A DNA stretch of 25,223 bases from contig CAZHNG010000058.1 in the NCBI GenBank assembly GCA_964533785.1, positions 1-25,223 of the forward strand. Direction: 5' to 3'. The stretch is from JANQRV01 sp964533785 (GTDB lineage Bacteria; Bacteroidota; Bacteroidia; Chitinophagales; Saprospiraceae). The notes beneath the pieces are model-generated. The model was not told the DNA's origin. It saw only the letters and a program-made list of their open reading frames with translations, and made no database searches. The position numbers and the translations under genes are program-made. Shown in pieces: positions 5,558-14,417 of the stretch. The number at the start of each line of letters is the position of its first letter. Within the stretch, counting starts at the first letter, position 1.

Positions 5558-6628
5558 ATGCAACGAACAATGCCAAAGACGATAGTCCTCTGCTGCCTAT
5601 ACTTAGCAGCGTGTGAAGTTTCCCAGATGAAAAGTACGATTGAATCTGTAGAAGAAGAGGCGATAAGTCAACCTATTTCGCCGGTAACCGAAGTGACGAT
5701 AGCCAAGGTGGAAAAGGGAATATTTAAAAATGAGCTTTATTTCAATGGTACGATCAAATCGCGGTTCCGGGTTGACCTCGTTTCTAAATCTGACGGTGTT
5801 ATTACGAAAATCAGCGTTGCGAACGGCGATAAGGTTGCGAAAGGGGAGGAACTAGTAACGATAGAAAACTTTGAACTTGAAAACAAAATAAAGGAAGTAA
5901 AAAATAAGATCGAAAAAGCCCGATTAGACCGCCAAAGTATCCTCATCGATATGGGGTTTTCAGGCTTATCGCCAGATACAATACCGTTGGACAAGAATGA
6001 AATTGCGACGATAAAGAGCGGCATCCGGGGATTTGAAATAGAACTCGAAGGGTTAGAGCAACAACTGGCGCAATCGGTCGTGAGATCTCCGATCGATGGT
6101 GTGGTTGCCAATCTTCACGCCCAAGTATTTAACCGGGCTGATGGTTATAAGACTTTATGTACCATCATTGATGATAATAAGATGTTGGTCGAATTCAAAA
6201 TATTAGAATCACAATTAGATCAGCTCCTTATTGGTCATCGATTGGAAATACGGCCAGCATCCACTGAGAAACGTTATGCGGGACGCCTGGTAGAAATCAA
6301 CCCCGTTGTTAACGAAAATGGTCTGATTACCTTAAAGGGAGAAATTCTGGATCCGGATCGGCTATTATTAGACGGGATGCAAGCAGACGTATGGATGAGC
6401 GTCGACTTGTCCGACCAGCTAATTATTCCAAAGGAAGGCATCGTCACCCGTCAGGGAAAAGACGTCGTATTTGCTTATGAAGACGGAAAAGCTATTTGGA
6501 AATACGTAGAAAAGGGGATAGAAAATTTTGAAAAGGCTACCATTCTATCGGGGTTAGAGGAAGGAGAGGAAATTATTACCCAAGGCAATATTAACCTGGG
6601 GCATCTCGCCAATGTAAAGAGACGGTAA
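5558..6628 (+). CDS. RND efflux periplasmic adaptor (membrane-fusion) lipoprotein
   Basis: This 356-residue adaptor begins with a lipoprotein signal; the lipobox LAAC puts the lipidated cysteine at residue 19. The lipoyl half at about 60-105 (SKSDGVITKISVANGDKVAKGEELV) is the hallmark of the HlyD/AcrA family. A coiled-coil hairpin follows at about 107-170, then the second lipoyl half (RSPIDGVVANLHAQ, about 178-195), a beta-barrel domain (about 205-285) and a membrane-proximal domain ending in a GLEEGEEIITQGNINLG block. The adaptor links the inner-membrane RND pump with the TolC channel. It is followed 22 nt later by the first permease. An ATG at 5570 is an alternative start and would give a shorter signal sequence with the same lipobox. 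Confidence 0.88.
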   Translation: MQRTMPKTIVLCCLYLAACEVSQMKSTIESVEEEAISQPISPVTEVTIAKVEKGIFKNELYFNGTIKSRFRVDLVSKSDGVITKISVANGDKVAKGEELVTIENFELENKIKEVKNKIEKARLDRQSILIDMGFSGLSPDTIPLDKNEIATIKSGIRGFEIELEGLEQQLAQSVVRSPIDGVVANLHAQVFNRADGYKTLCTIIDDNKMLVEFKILESQLDQLLIGHRLEIRPASTEKRYAGRLVEINPVVNENGLITLKGEILDPDRLLLDGMQADVWMSVDLSDQLIIPKEGIVTRQGKDVVFAYEDGKAIWKYVEKGIENFEKATILSGLEEGEEIITQGNINLGHLANVKRR

Positions 6629-6650
6629 TCAAATTAATTAATAGCAATTG

Positions 6651-9600
6651 ATGGAAGAAAGACCGTTCAAAACAAAGTTACTATTTTTTCTGTTGAGCTG
6701 TTGCGGTCTACTAGCCCTTCCTTATTTGACTTTTCAGTTGAACCCGGGTAATGACGTTCCGGTCCTATCTGTTGAATATGCCTGGACAGGGGTGACGCCG
6801 GACGTTTTGGAGAGGGAAGCGACAGCAATACTGGAAGCCGCTTTCGCCACGTTAGAGGGGTTGAGTAGCATGGGATCGGAAACCGGATCCGGAAAAGCGA
6901 GAATTACATTAAAATTTGATTCCGGTACTAATATCGATAAAGCCAGAATAGAAACTTTAGCATTGGTCCGGCAGGTCTTTCCGTCTCTTCCGGCAGGGGT
7001 TTCCTACCCGGTGGTAGCATTTGGCGATAGCGGGGAAAATACGGTCAACCTACTCAGTTACATTATCAATGCCAAGGGAGGCTCGACCATAGAGATCGGT
7101 AGATTTATCGAAACAATTGTCACCCCTCAACTCAACCAAATTAAAGGGATCCGGGAAATTATCCCCCAAGGGATCGCTCAGCAATATGTAGCGATCAATG
7201 TCGACCCCAATTTATTGGAACGGTTTCAAATTTCGTTCGAAACAATTATTCCTATTCTGGAGCAGTATTTTACTCCAAAGGAACTGGGGTTAGTTCCTAT
7301 CGAATCATTTGCTGAAGAAGGAGCGTATTACCTCCCATTGAGCGCCCATTTTAAAAATATTGCAAAAGAAGAACTATTAGCAATTCCCATAAAAAATTGG
7401 GACGCTCGAATCATATACCTGGGTGATTTTGCGGAAGTCAGAGTACTGGAAAGGTTTCCTGGTTCTTATACCCGAAATAACGGTCTGAACTCGGCTGGAT
7501 TTTCCATTACTGCCAGGGATAAATCCAACCAGATACTAATAGCCAAAAAAGTAACGGAAGCACTAGCGAATTTAGCTACCCGATTGCCCGAAGGCTGGGA
7601 GATGATAAAAACTTACGACGCCTCCCTTTACCTGGAAAGGGAATTAAAAAAGCTTGGGATCCGCACTTTCCTCAGTACTTTTTTACTGTTGGTCTTTGTT
7701 TTACTACTATTCCAAAGAATAAGATATTGCTGGTTGGTTTTTCTACCTTTATTATCCAGTTTACTCATTGCTGTTCTTTTCTTTTATTTATTTAAGATTG
7801 AGCTTCACCTTTTTTCACTCGCCGGCGCTACATTTTCGATTGGTATTCTAATAGATAATGCTATCGTGATGCTGGAACATTGGCGTATACACAAAGACCG
7901 GAAAGTTTTTCTGGCCATTTTAGGAGCTACCCTGACCACGGTATGTGCGTTAGGGATTTTACTATGCTTAGAGGAACAACTAAAAACGTTTTTGGAAGAC
8001 TTCGTACTGGTTATTGCCATTAGCTTGGGCGTTTCTTTGATCGTTGCGCTTTTCCTCATCCCAGCACTCGAAACTGCTCCCGTCATCCAAACCCTCGAAC
8101 CGAGCTTCCGCAAAAAAAGGCGGATCGTTGCCTTGAACCGATTCTACCTGAATTTCTTACACCGATTGTTGCAATTAAGGGGGGGCTTGGCCATCGTAGT
8201 GATGCTTTCCTTTGGTTCGCCCATTTTTCTTTTACCCGACACAATAGATGGTGATACCTGGTATAAAAAAATTTACAATAAAAGCATTGGCAGCGAGCAG
8301 TATCAAATCAAAATTAAACCTTATATCGACGTTATTCTTGGGGGCTCAATGCGTCTTTTTCTTACCAATGTGCTATTGGAACCATTCGACGTCAAAAAAG
8401 AGCGAATAGTTATCAACGTAAATATTATGATGCCCACAGGTAGTAAGATCGAGCACCTGGATGCTATCTGTAAGTACCTGGAAGATTATCTAAGTCAATT
8501 TCGCGGAATTGAACGATTCGAAACAACTGTCTTCAACAAAAATCGGGCTAGCATTAAAATTTTTCCGTTCAATCCTCTTGAAAAAACCGACTATCCTATT
8601 TCATTACAGGAGATATTACAAACAGAAGTATTGAAAATCGGTAGTGCCGCCTTCTCCGTATTTGGTGCCGGAAATTTAGGCTTTGGCAACAGAACGGATA
8701 TTAACCACCTGGATGCGGGCATAAAGCTATTGGGTTATAACAAACTACGCCTTGAAAACATCGCCACGGCCATCAAAGAAAAACTGGATGGAGAAAAAAA
8801 AGTCATTGATAGTCGAATAGTATCCGAAGACAATCTTTTCATTCAGAACAGGAAAGAATTCGTTCTCAGGCCAAACAACCTGTCAAGCAACTATCTTACC
8901 TGGGAACAAATATACAATGAACTGTTGATGCGCAGCAACAAAGGCGGTGATCAGTCCATAATCCGAATCGATAACCGGCCCGAACGGATCGATTTAGGAG
9001 TATCCGAAGCGCACCGGTTGACCAACCTGTTGTTGGAGCGTCAAGCGTTGAATATCGACAGTTTTCAATACTCTCTGGGACAACTGCTCTCCATAGAAGA
9101 GTTGGATGTACCCCGAAAAATTTTGAAAAAAGATCAGCAGTACCAACTCATTGTACAATATTCCGCAAAAGGGAGCGTACGAGCCAAAAAGGCTTTTCAA
9201 CAACAACAACTCGATGCGATTAACCAGGAGTTACCAATCGGTTTTATTGCAAAGGATGCCAATGACACCTTAGGGTTAAGCTATTTTAGAGATAAAATAT
9301 GGATACTTTCCGCTGCAGTTCTGTCGGTATTTTTGATCAGCGCTACCCTCCTGAATTCTTTTCGGCAAGCCGTCATGGTGGTTTTGTTTATCCCGATTTC
9401 CTACATCGGGATATTTCTGACCTTTTATTTATTCCCTTTCAAATTCGATCTGGGAGGGCTGATCTCTTTTCTACTAATTACCGGTATTACCGTGAATACC
9501 GTATTATATCTTTTGAATGAAATAAACATACTATCGGCCGGAGCAGGAAGATTATCGTACGATCCGATTTACCGTTTCGTTAAGGCCCTGAATCATAAAG

Positions 9601-9806
9601 TCGTACCGGTATTGCTGACCATTTTGTCAACGATTCTCGGGTTTCTACCTTTCGTGATCAGTACCAATCAGGAGTTATTTTGGTTTTCACTGGGAGTGGG
9701 TACGATCGGAGGCCTTGTGTTTTCCATCTTTGCTCTTTTTATCGTTTTTCCCGTTTTTTTCCTCAAAAAAAATGACTGGAAACGCTATGGTAAAATTCTT
9801 GATTGA
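6651..9806 (+). CDS. RND efflux permease, first of a pair
   Basis: Full-length RND permease of about 1051 residues. It has an N-terminal helix, a large porter domain (about 30-330), a block of helices TM2-TM6 (about 335-500), a second porter domain (about 545-880) and TM8-TM12 to the end. TM4 carries FSIGILIDNAIVMLE with Asp402, matching the proton-relay aspartate of AcrB-type pumps; the second Asp of AcrB is Asn here. TM10 has ITGITVNTVLYLLNE with Asn where AcrB has its key Lys, a common variant. ATG at 6651 is preferred; a TTG at 6648 directly before it is unlikely to be the start. The 3' end overlaps the next permease, pointing to translational coupling and perhaps a mixed trimer as in MdtB/MdtC. 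Sequence is divergent from classical multidrug pumps, so the substrate is open. Confidence 0.88.
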   Translation: MEERPFKTKLLFFLLSCCGLLALPYLTFQLNPGNDVPVLSVEYAWTGVTPDVLEREATAILEAAFATLEGLSSMGSETGSGKARITLKFDSGTNIDKARIETLALVRQVFPSLPAGVSYPVVAFGDSGENTVNLLSYIINAKGGSTIEIGRFIETIVTPQLNQIKGIREIIPQGIAQQYVAINVDPNLLERFQISFETIIPILEQYFTPKELGLVPIESFAEEGAYYLPLSAHFKNIAKEELLAIPIKNWDARIIYLGDFAEVRVLERFPGSYTRNNGLNSAGFSITARDKSNQILIAKKVTEALANLATRLPEGWEMIKTYDASLYLERELKKLGIRTFLSTFLLLVFVLLLFQRIRYCWLVFLPLLSSLLIAVLFFYLFKIELHLFSLAGATFSIGILIDNAIVMLEHWRIHKDRKVFLAILGATLTTVCALGILLCLEEQLKTFLEDFVLVIAISLGVSLIVALFLIPALETAPVIQTLEPSFRKKRRIVALNRFYLNFLHRLLQLRGGLAIVVMLSFGSPIFLLPDTIDGDTWYKKIYNKSIGSEQYQIKIKPYIDVILGGSMRLFLTNVLLEPFDVKKERIVINVNIMMPTGSKIEHLDAICKYLEDYLSQFRGIERFETTVFNKNRASIKIFPFNPLEKTDYPISLQEILQTEVLKIGSAAFSVFGAGNLGFGNRTDINHLDAGIKLLGYNKLRLENIATAIKEKLDGEKKVIDSRIVSEDNLFIQNRKEFVLRPNNLSSNYLTWEQIYNELLMRSNKGGDQSIIRIDNRPERIDLGVSEAHRLTNLLLERQALNIDSFQYSLGQLLSIEELDVPRKILKKDQQYQLIVQYSAKGSVRAKKAFQQQQLDAINQELPIGFIAKDANDTLGLSYFRDKIWILSAAVLSVFLISATLLNSFRQAVMVVLFIPISYIGIFLTFYLFPFKFDLGGLISFLLITGITVNTVLYLLNEINILSAGAGRLSYDPIYRFVKALNHKVVPVLLTILSTILGFLPFVISTNQELFWFSLGVGTIGGLVFSIFALFIVFPVFFLKKNDWKRYGKILD

Positions 9807-12800
9807 TCGACCCGTTGCGGTTTTTTCCGTATACATCGGTATGGTCATACTCGGTGTGGTCGCTAGTTTATACTTGCCCGTTTCGCTTCTTCCTGACATC
9901 GACATTCCCAACATCAACGTTCAAATTACCGTACCGAATACGTCGGCGCGTGAATTGGAAAATACGGTGGTAAAAAAGTTAAGGGATAACCTTTTGCAAA
10001 CTCCTGCTTTAAAGGATATAAAAAGTTTCACACAAAATGGCAGCAGCGTAATAAAGCTAAGTTTTGACTACGGGCGCAATATGGATTTTGCCTACCTGGA
10101 CGTCAATGAGAAAGTGGACCAGACGATGGGTGAAATACAATTACGGATTGATCGTCCCAAAGTCATTCGGGCTAGTGCGACCGATTTACCTGTTTTAAGT
10201 ATAAGTTTATTCTACCGGGACCGACCTTCACAGGAAAATACGACGCTGCACCTACCCTTGAGCAAGTTCGCGAAAAACACTTTGAAAGGTAGAATCGAAC
10301 AATTGAAAAATGTAGCCTTGGTCGATATTTCCGGCACAAGTTCTGAACGCATCCTCATCCGTTTAGATCCGGAAAAAATTACATCTCTCAATCTTGATAT
10401 CAAAAAGATTGCAGAAATCATTCAACAACACAATATAGAGTTAAGAAGTATTTCTATAAAAGAAGGGTTTTATGAATACGACGTCAAAGTACCTTTGTTA
10501 ATTAATGACAAATCTGATATTGAACAATTATCATTTAAAATAGATCGTAAAATCATTACGCTTGCGGATATTGCCGAAGTCTCATACCAGGAATCTTTAA
10601 AAAACGGAAAATACTTTTACAACGGCGTACCAGCTGTCAATCTCAACGTCATTAAAAAGGAAAATGCTAAAATAAGCGAGCTGAAAAATGAGCTTTACCG
10701 GGAAATTGAACAAATAAAAGCAGATTATCCTAATTTGGAATTGGTCATTTCACAAGACCAGACATTTTTAATTGAAACCACCATCGATAACTTAAAACAA
10801 TCAACCTTATTAAGCATTATTTTCGCGATTCTAATTGTAATAGCATTTATTCGAAAAGCAATACCGGCTATTCTCATTATCATTGTGATCCCCGTATCAA
10901 TTGCGGTCAGTGCATTCTTTTTATACCTGTTTAACATACCGGTTTCAATTCTTTCCCTGGCGGGAATAATATTAAGTATTGGGTTGATGATCGATAATTC
11001 AATTATACTTATTGAGAATATTTATCAATATTTAGAAGATCAGAATGAACTGAAGCCGGCTTGTATCTTTGGTACCAATGAAATTATCATCCCCCTGTTG
11101 TCCTCTACCATGACTACTTGCAGCGTATTTCTTCCGTTAATTTTCTTAAGCGGAGTTACGGGGGCATTGTTTACCGACCAAGTGATCACAATCTTTGTTT
11201 GTCTTTTTTCTTCATTTGTTGTTTCCGTCACTTTTTTGCCCGTTTTGTTTTATGTTTTACATGAACACCAACCCCGGTCAAGTTCTGCTATACGAGCGGG
11301 CGCGCTATACAAGTATTACAAGTGGTTGTTGAGCAGCCATTTGAAATCCAGGTATATTTTTTTCTCACTGTTCATGGTGTTAATTTTTTTAAATTTTCCG
11401 GTTTTCGAACGACTAGATATCCAAAGCCTACCCACCCTCACCCAAAAAGAGTTCTTAATGAAAATAACGTGGAACGAACATCTCACTATTCACGAAAACA
11501 TTAACCGGTTACAAGAGCTCTTTTCGCAATTTGAATCAGAATTCGAACAGACTAATTTGTACATCGGCAAACAACAATTCATTCTGGATCAACGATTTCA
11601 ACTAGCTCAAAACGAAGCGATTGCAGTAATTAAAACCAAACACCCCCATCTGCTTCCAGCGCTCAAGGACAAACTTCGGGCTCGTTTTAGATCGTCATAT
11701 CCCAAGGCCACTACCGACTTTGAAAGCAATGAATCTCTTTTTGATATAATTTTTCCCATTCCCGAAGGCAACCTGAAGATAGGATTTCAGGATTTTCAAA
11801 CGGGTCGGGGACTAAGCGCTGCTCGCCAAAAAGAAATAATTGATTCCGTTAAACGATATTTTCCCTTTTCGATAATTAACGACATGCCTAAAGAGGAATA
11901 TTTTTCCATTAATATCAATAAAGAAAAACTGGTGCGATACGAAATTGACCAGGAAGATTTCCTGAACAGGATCGAAAGCGAACTGGGAGGTAAGTACGTA
12001 GGGAGTTTAAGGAATCAATCTGTATTCGTCCCTATATATATGGCGGTGAATAAACCAGGGCATTCACCTCAATTCGATGAAATTATGATCAGCAATCAAC
12101 AAAAAGAGCTATATCCTCTTAATCAATTGGCTGATTATGATAAAAAGGAAGGTTATAGATACATTTTGGCAGGTCCAACGGGGGAATATACAGTGATCCA
12201 AATCAGTTCAGCTCAACAAAAAGCGGTATTTAATTGGATTAAAGAAAAATACGGTCGTAATTTTCATGTCTTCTCAATCGAAGAAGGGCTACAACTAGAT
12301 AAATTGGCTGGCGAATTATTCATGGTGCTGTTGGTTGCCATCTGTCTATTGTATTTCATTTTGGCCATTCAATTCGAATCATTCTTGCAGCCCCTGGTCA
12401 TTCTGTTGGAGATCCCAATTGGTATATTCGGCGTATTGTTTTTTTTATGGATAACCGATTCGAGCATCAATATCATGTCGATTACGGGTATCGTCATCAT
12501 GAGCGGCATCATCATCAATGACTCTATTTTGAAAATCGACAAAATAAATTCATTGATCCGTCGGGGAGACGATCAACTCCAGGCAATTCTCGAGGGAGGG
12601 GCAAAAAGATTGCGGCCGATTCTTATGACGACGTTAACGACAATAGCGGCTTTATTGCCATTCTTATTTTCAACCGGTTTGGGGGCAGAACTACAAAAGC
12701 CATTATCGGTGAGCATCATTGGAGGTCTTACGATTGGCACCTACGTAAGTTTGTTCTTCATTCCACTACTATTAGTAACTTTCAATTACATCCATAGATC

Positions 12801-12819
12801 GATTACATCCAAACATTAA
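9787..12819 (+). CDS. RND efflux permease, second of a pair
   Basis: Full-length RND permease of about 1010 residues. The start MVKFLIDRPVAVFSVY at 9787 is the usual RND opening and gives a 20-bp overlap with the preceding gene; an ATG at 9772 (MTGNA-) is possible, while starts further upstream lie in hydrophobic read-through. The first porter domain carries LPDIDIPNINVQITVPNTSA at about 36-55. TM4 has SIGLMIDNSIILIEN with Asp403 as the proton-relay residue. TM10 reads GIIINDSILKIDKIN. The residues flanking these sites differ from the first permease, so the two are diverged paralogues rather than a recent duplication. TolC follows 12 nt after the stop. Together the two permeases, adaptor and channel form a complete envelope-spanning pump. 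Confidence 0.88.
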   Translation: MVKFLIDRPVAVFSVYIGMVILGVVASLYLPVSLLPDIDIPNINVQITVPNTSARELENTVVKKLRDNLLQTPALKDIKSFTQNGSSVIKLSFDYGRNMDFAYLDVNEKVDQTMGEIQLRIDRPKVIRASATDLPVLSISLFYRDRPSQENTTLHLPLSKFAKNTLKGRIEQLKNVALVDISGTSSERILIRLDPEKITSLNLDIKKIAEIIQQHNIELRSISIKEGFYEYDVKVPLLINDKSDIEQLSFKIDRKIITLADIAEVSYQESLKNGKYFYNGVPAVNLNVIKKENAKISELKNELYREIEQIKADYPNLELVISQDQTFLIETTIDNLKQSTLLSIIFAILIVIAFIRKAIPAILIIIVIPVSIAVSAFFLYLFNIPVSILSLAGIILSIGLMIDNSIILIENIYQYLEDQNELKPACIFGTNEIIIPLLSSTMTTCSVFLPLIFLSGVTGALFTDQVITIFVCLFSSFVVSVTFLPVLFYVLHEHQPRSSSAIRAGALYKYYKWLLSSHLKSRYIFFSLFMVLIFLNFPVFERLDIQSLPTLTQKEFLMKITWNEHLTIHENINRLQELFSQFESEFEQTNLYIGKQQFILDQRFQLAQNEAIAVIKTKHPHLLPALKDKLRARFRSSYPKATTDFESNESLFDIIFPIPEGNLKIGFQDFQTGRGLSAARQKEIIDSVKRYFPFSIINDMPKEEYFSININKEKLVRYEIDQEDFLNRIESELGGKYVGSLRNQSVFVPIYMAVNKPGHSPQFDEIMISNQQKELYPLNQLADYDKKEGYRYILAGPTGEYTVIQISSAQQKAVFNWIKEKYGRNFHVFSIEEGLQLDKLAGELFMVLLVAICLLYFILAIQFESFLQPLVILLEIPIGIFGVLFFLWITDSSINIMSITGIVIMSGIIINDSILKIDKINSLIRRGDDQLQAILEGGAKRLRPILMTTLTTIAALLPFLFSTGLGAELQKPLSVSIIGGLTIGTYVSLFFIPLLLVTFNYIHRSITSKH

Positions 12820-12831
12820 ACTAATGCATTT

Positions 12832-14331
12832 ATGGCACATCAGCGTTCAAATTGTTTCCGAGCCGATAAAGTCATTATCATAAATCTATATATGGTATTT
12901 TTTTTATTAAACACCAGTAGCCACTCATTGGTATCTCAGGAAAATGCGCCTATACGTTTTGTTACTTTACAAGAGTTCGTGGATATGGCCGGAGCGAACG
13001 CTATTCAAATTGAAAACAGCCGGAAACAGTTCGACATTCAACTGGCAGAACTGAAAAAGGAGGAATTGGCTTCTAAACCTTCCCTCGTTTTAAACAGTAC
13101 GCTCCCCAATTTTTTACGTGCGGTAGAAGCGATTACCTTCCCCGATGGTTCTGATGTTTTTTTGAACAGGTCCTTGATGAATTCCTCCGTGGGAGTGAGT
13201 CTGGAAAAGAGACTGTTGAACACCGGAGGTACAATTTCGATCGGCACTAGCCTGGAAAGGCTGGATATTTTTAAAACGCAAGCAGTAAATGCTTCCACTT
13301 CGTATTTCTTCGATGCAGTTCAGCTGGGATTCACCCAGCCATTATTGCAATTCAACGAATTGAAATGGAACGTAAAAATTGCCCAAGCCAGGGTGACCGA
13401 AGAGATGAGAAAATTGGACGAGGCCAGAGCAGAGGTAGAATTAAAAGCTGCCACTTTCTTCTTACAACTCTACGAACAAATCGCCCGGATGGAAAATACC
13501 AATAGAGATATTTTCATCTTCCAAAACCTCCTTAACACCAGCAAAGCCAAATTGGCGATCGCGGGCATCTCACGCATGGATTATTTACAACTTGAAATTG
13601 ACCTGGAGTCCCTGCGCATGGATAGTGTACGGATCAGTGGAGAAATTGAAAAAACCAGAGAATTGATGCACAATTTTCTCGATCTGCCACAAACGTACTC
13701 CTGGATGCCAAAATGGGATGGAGAACCCATTCCGACCTTTAGTATAGACATTGAAGAGGCATTGCAAAAAGCATTGCAGAACAGTAGCCTTCTGGCTGTT
13801 TCCGGTACCAACCAATTGTTAGCTCAACGGGACTTAGACAAATCAAAAAAAGATAACGGTCCCACCATGGAATTCAACATTAATTTCGGCCTTAACCGCG
13901 TCGGACAAGAGTTTGGAGATTTGTTCAATAATTATCTGGACCAGGAAAGAGTGAGGTTCACGCTGAACTATCCCATTTTTGATTGGGGTAAAGCCGACGC
14001 GCACGAGGATTTGGCCAGGCAAAAATTGGCTTTTGAAAAATCTTTTCTGGAGGAAAAAATGAATCAGTTAAGAAGTGATCTTTTGGAACAAATATTCAAC
14101 CTGAATAACAAACAAGGGGAATGCCGACGGCTGCTTAAATTAATTGACCTCTTCGAAGAAAAGTGCGATGCGGCCGTCCAACAGTTTGAAATTGGGCAAA
14201 TCGACGCCCTCACGCTCAGTCTGTCTTTCAGTGATTTGAACCGTACGAGAAATGAATATTTACTGGGCGTTAAACAAGCTTGGCAAACTTACTTCGAAAT
14301 ACAAAAACTTACCTTATATGACTTTAGGTAA
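12832..14331 (+). CDS. TolC-like outer-membrane efflux channel
   Basis: This 499-residue protein belongs to the outer-membrane efflux protein (OEP) family. A hydrophobic stretch at about 14-30 ending near SLVSQ is the likely signal peptide; an ATG at 12892 (MVFFLLNTSS) could be a shorter start. Two OEP repeats follow, each with a long helical hairpin (about 55-75 with 190-265, and 305-330 with 395-490) and amphipathic strands such as SVGVSLEKRLLNTGGTISIG near 122-142 and VRFTLNYPIFDWGKAD near 370-387. The block VQLGFTQPLLQFNE near 163-176 is a family signature. As the last gene of the operon it supplies the outer-membrane exit for the two RND permeases. Confidence 0.85.
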   Translation: MAHQRSNCFRADKVIIINLYMVFFLLNTSSHSLVSQENAPIRFVTLQEFVDMAGANAIQIENSRKQFDIQLAELKKEELASKPSLVLNSTLPNFLRAVEAITFPDGSDVFLNRSLMNSSVGVSLEKRLLNTGGTISIGTSLERLDIFKTQAVNASTSYFFDAVQLGFTQPLLQFNELKWNVKIAQARVTEEMRKLDEARAEVELKAATFFLQLYEQIARMENTNRDIFIFQNLLNTSKAKLAIAGISRMDYLQLEIDLESLRMDSVRISGEIEKTRELMHNFLDLPQTYSWMPKWDGEPIPTFSIDIEEALQKALQNSSLLAVSGTNQLLAQRDLDKSKKDNGPTMEFNINFGLNRVGQEFGDLFNNYLDQERVRFTLNYPIFDWGKADAHEDLARQKLAFEKSFLEEKMNQLRSDLLEQIFNLNNKQGECRRLLKLIDLFEEKCDAAVQQFEIGQIDALTLSLSFSDLNRTRNEYLLGVKQAWQTYFEIQKLTLYDFR

Positions 14332-14351
14332 GAAGCGGAATTGAAGGAGAG

Positions 14352-14376
14352 CCTGCTTTAGAGCTTTTGTAGCAGG
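14352..14376. terminator. Hairpin between convergent tolC-like and S9 peptidase genes
   Basis: CCTGCT (14352-14357) pairs with AGCAGG (14371-14376) across a 13-nt loop in the 86-bp gap between two convergent genes. It is positioned to terminate either transcript. T-runs are poor, so it is a modest candidate. Confidence 0.35.
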
Positions 14377-14417
14377 GGCCATATTATGCTTTTTCAGTTT
14401 TGTCCTGTACTCAGTGC

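Noticed and set aside
9715..9786. Upstream start for the second RND permease
   Set aside because: The extra residues (MCFPSLLFLSFFPFF and following) would add a hydrophobic stretch before the standard RND opening and lie deep in the first permease gene; the ATG at 9787 (or 9772) fits the family.
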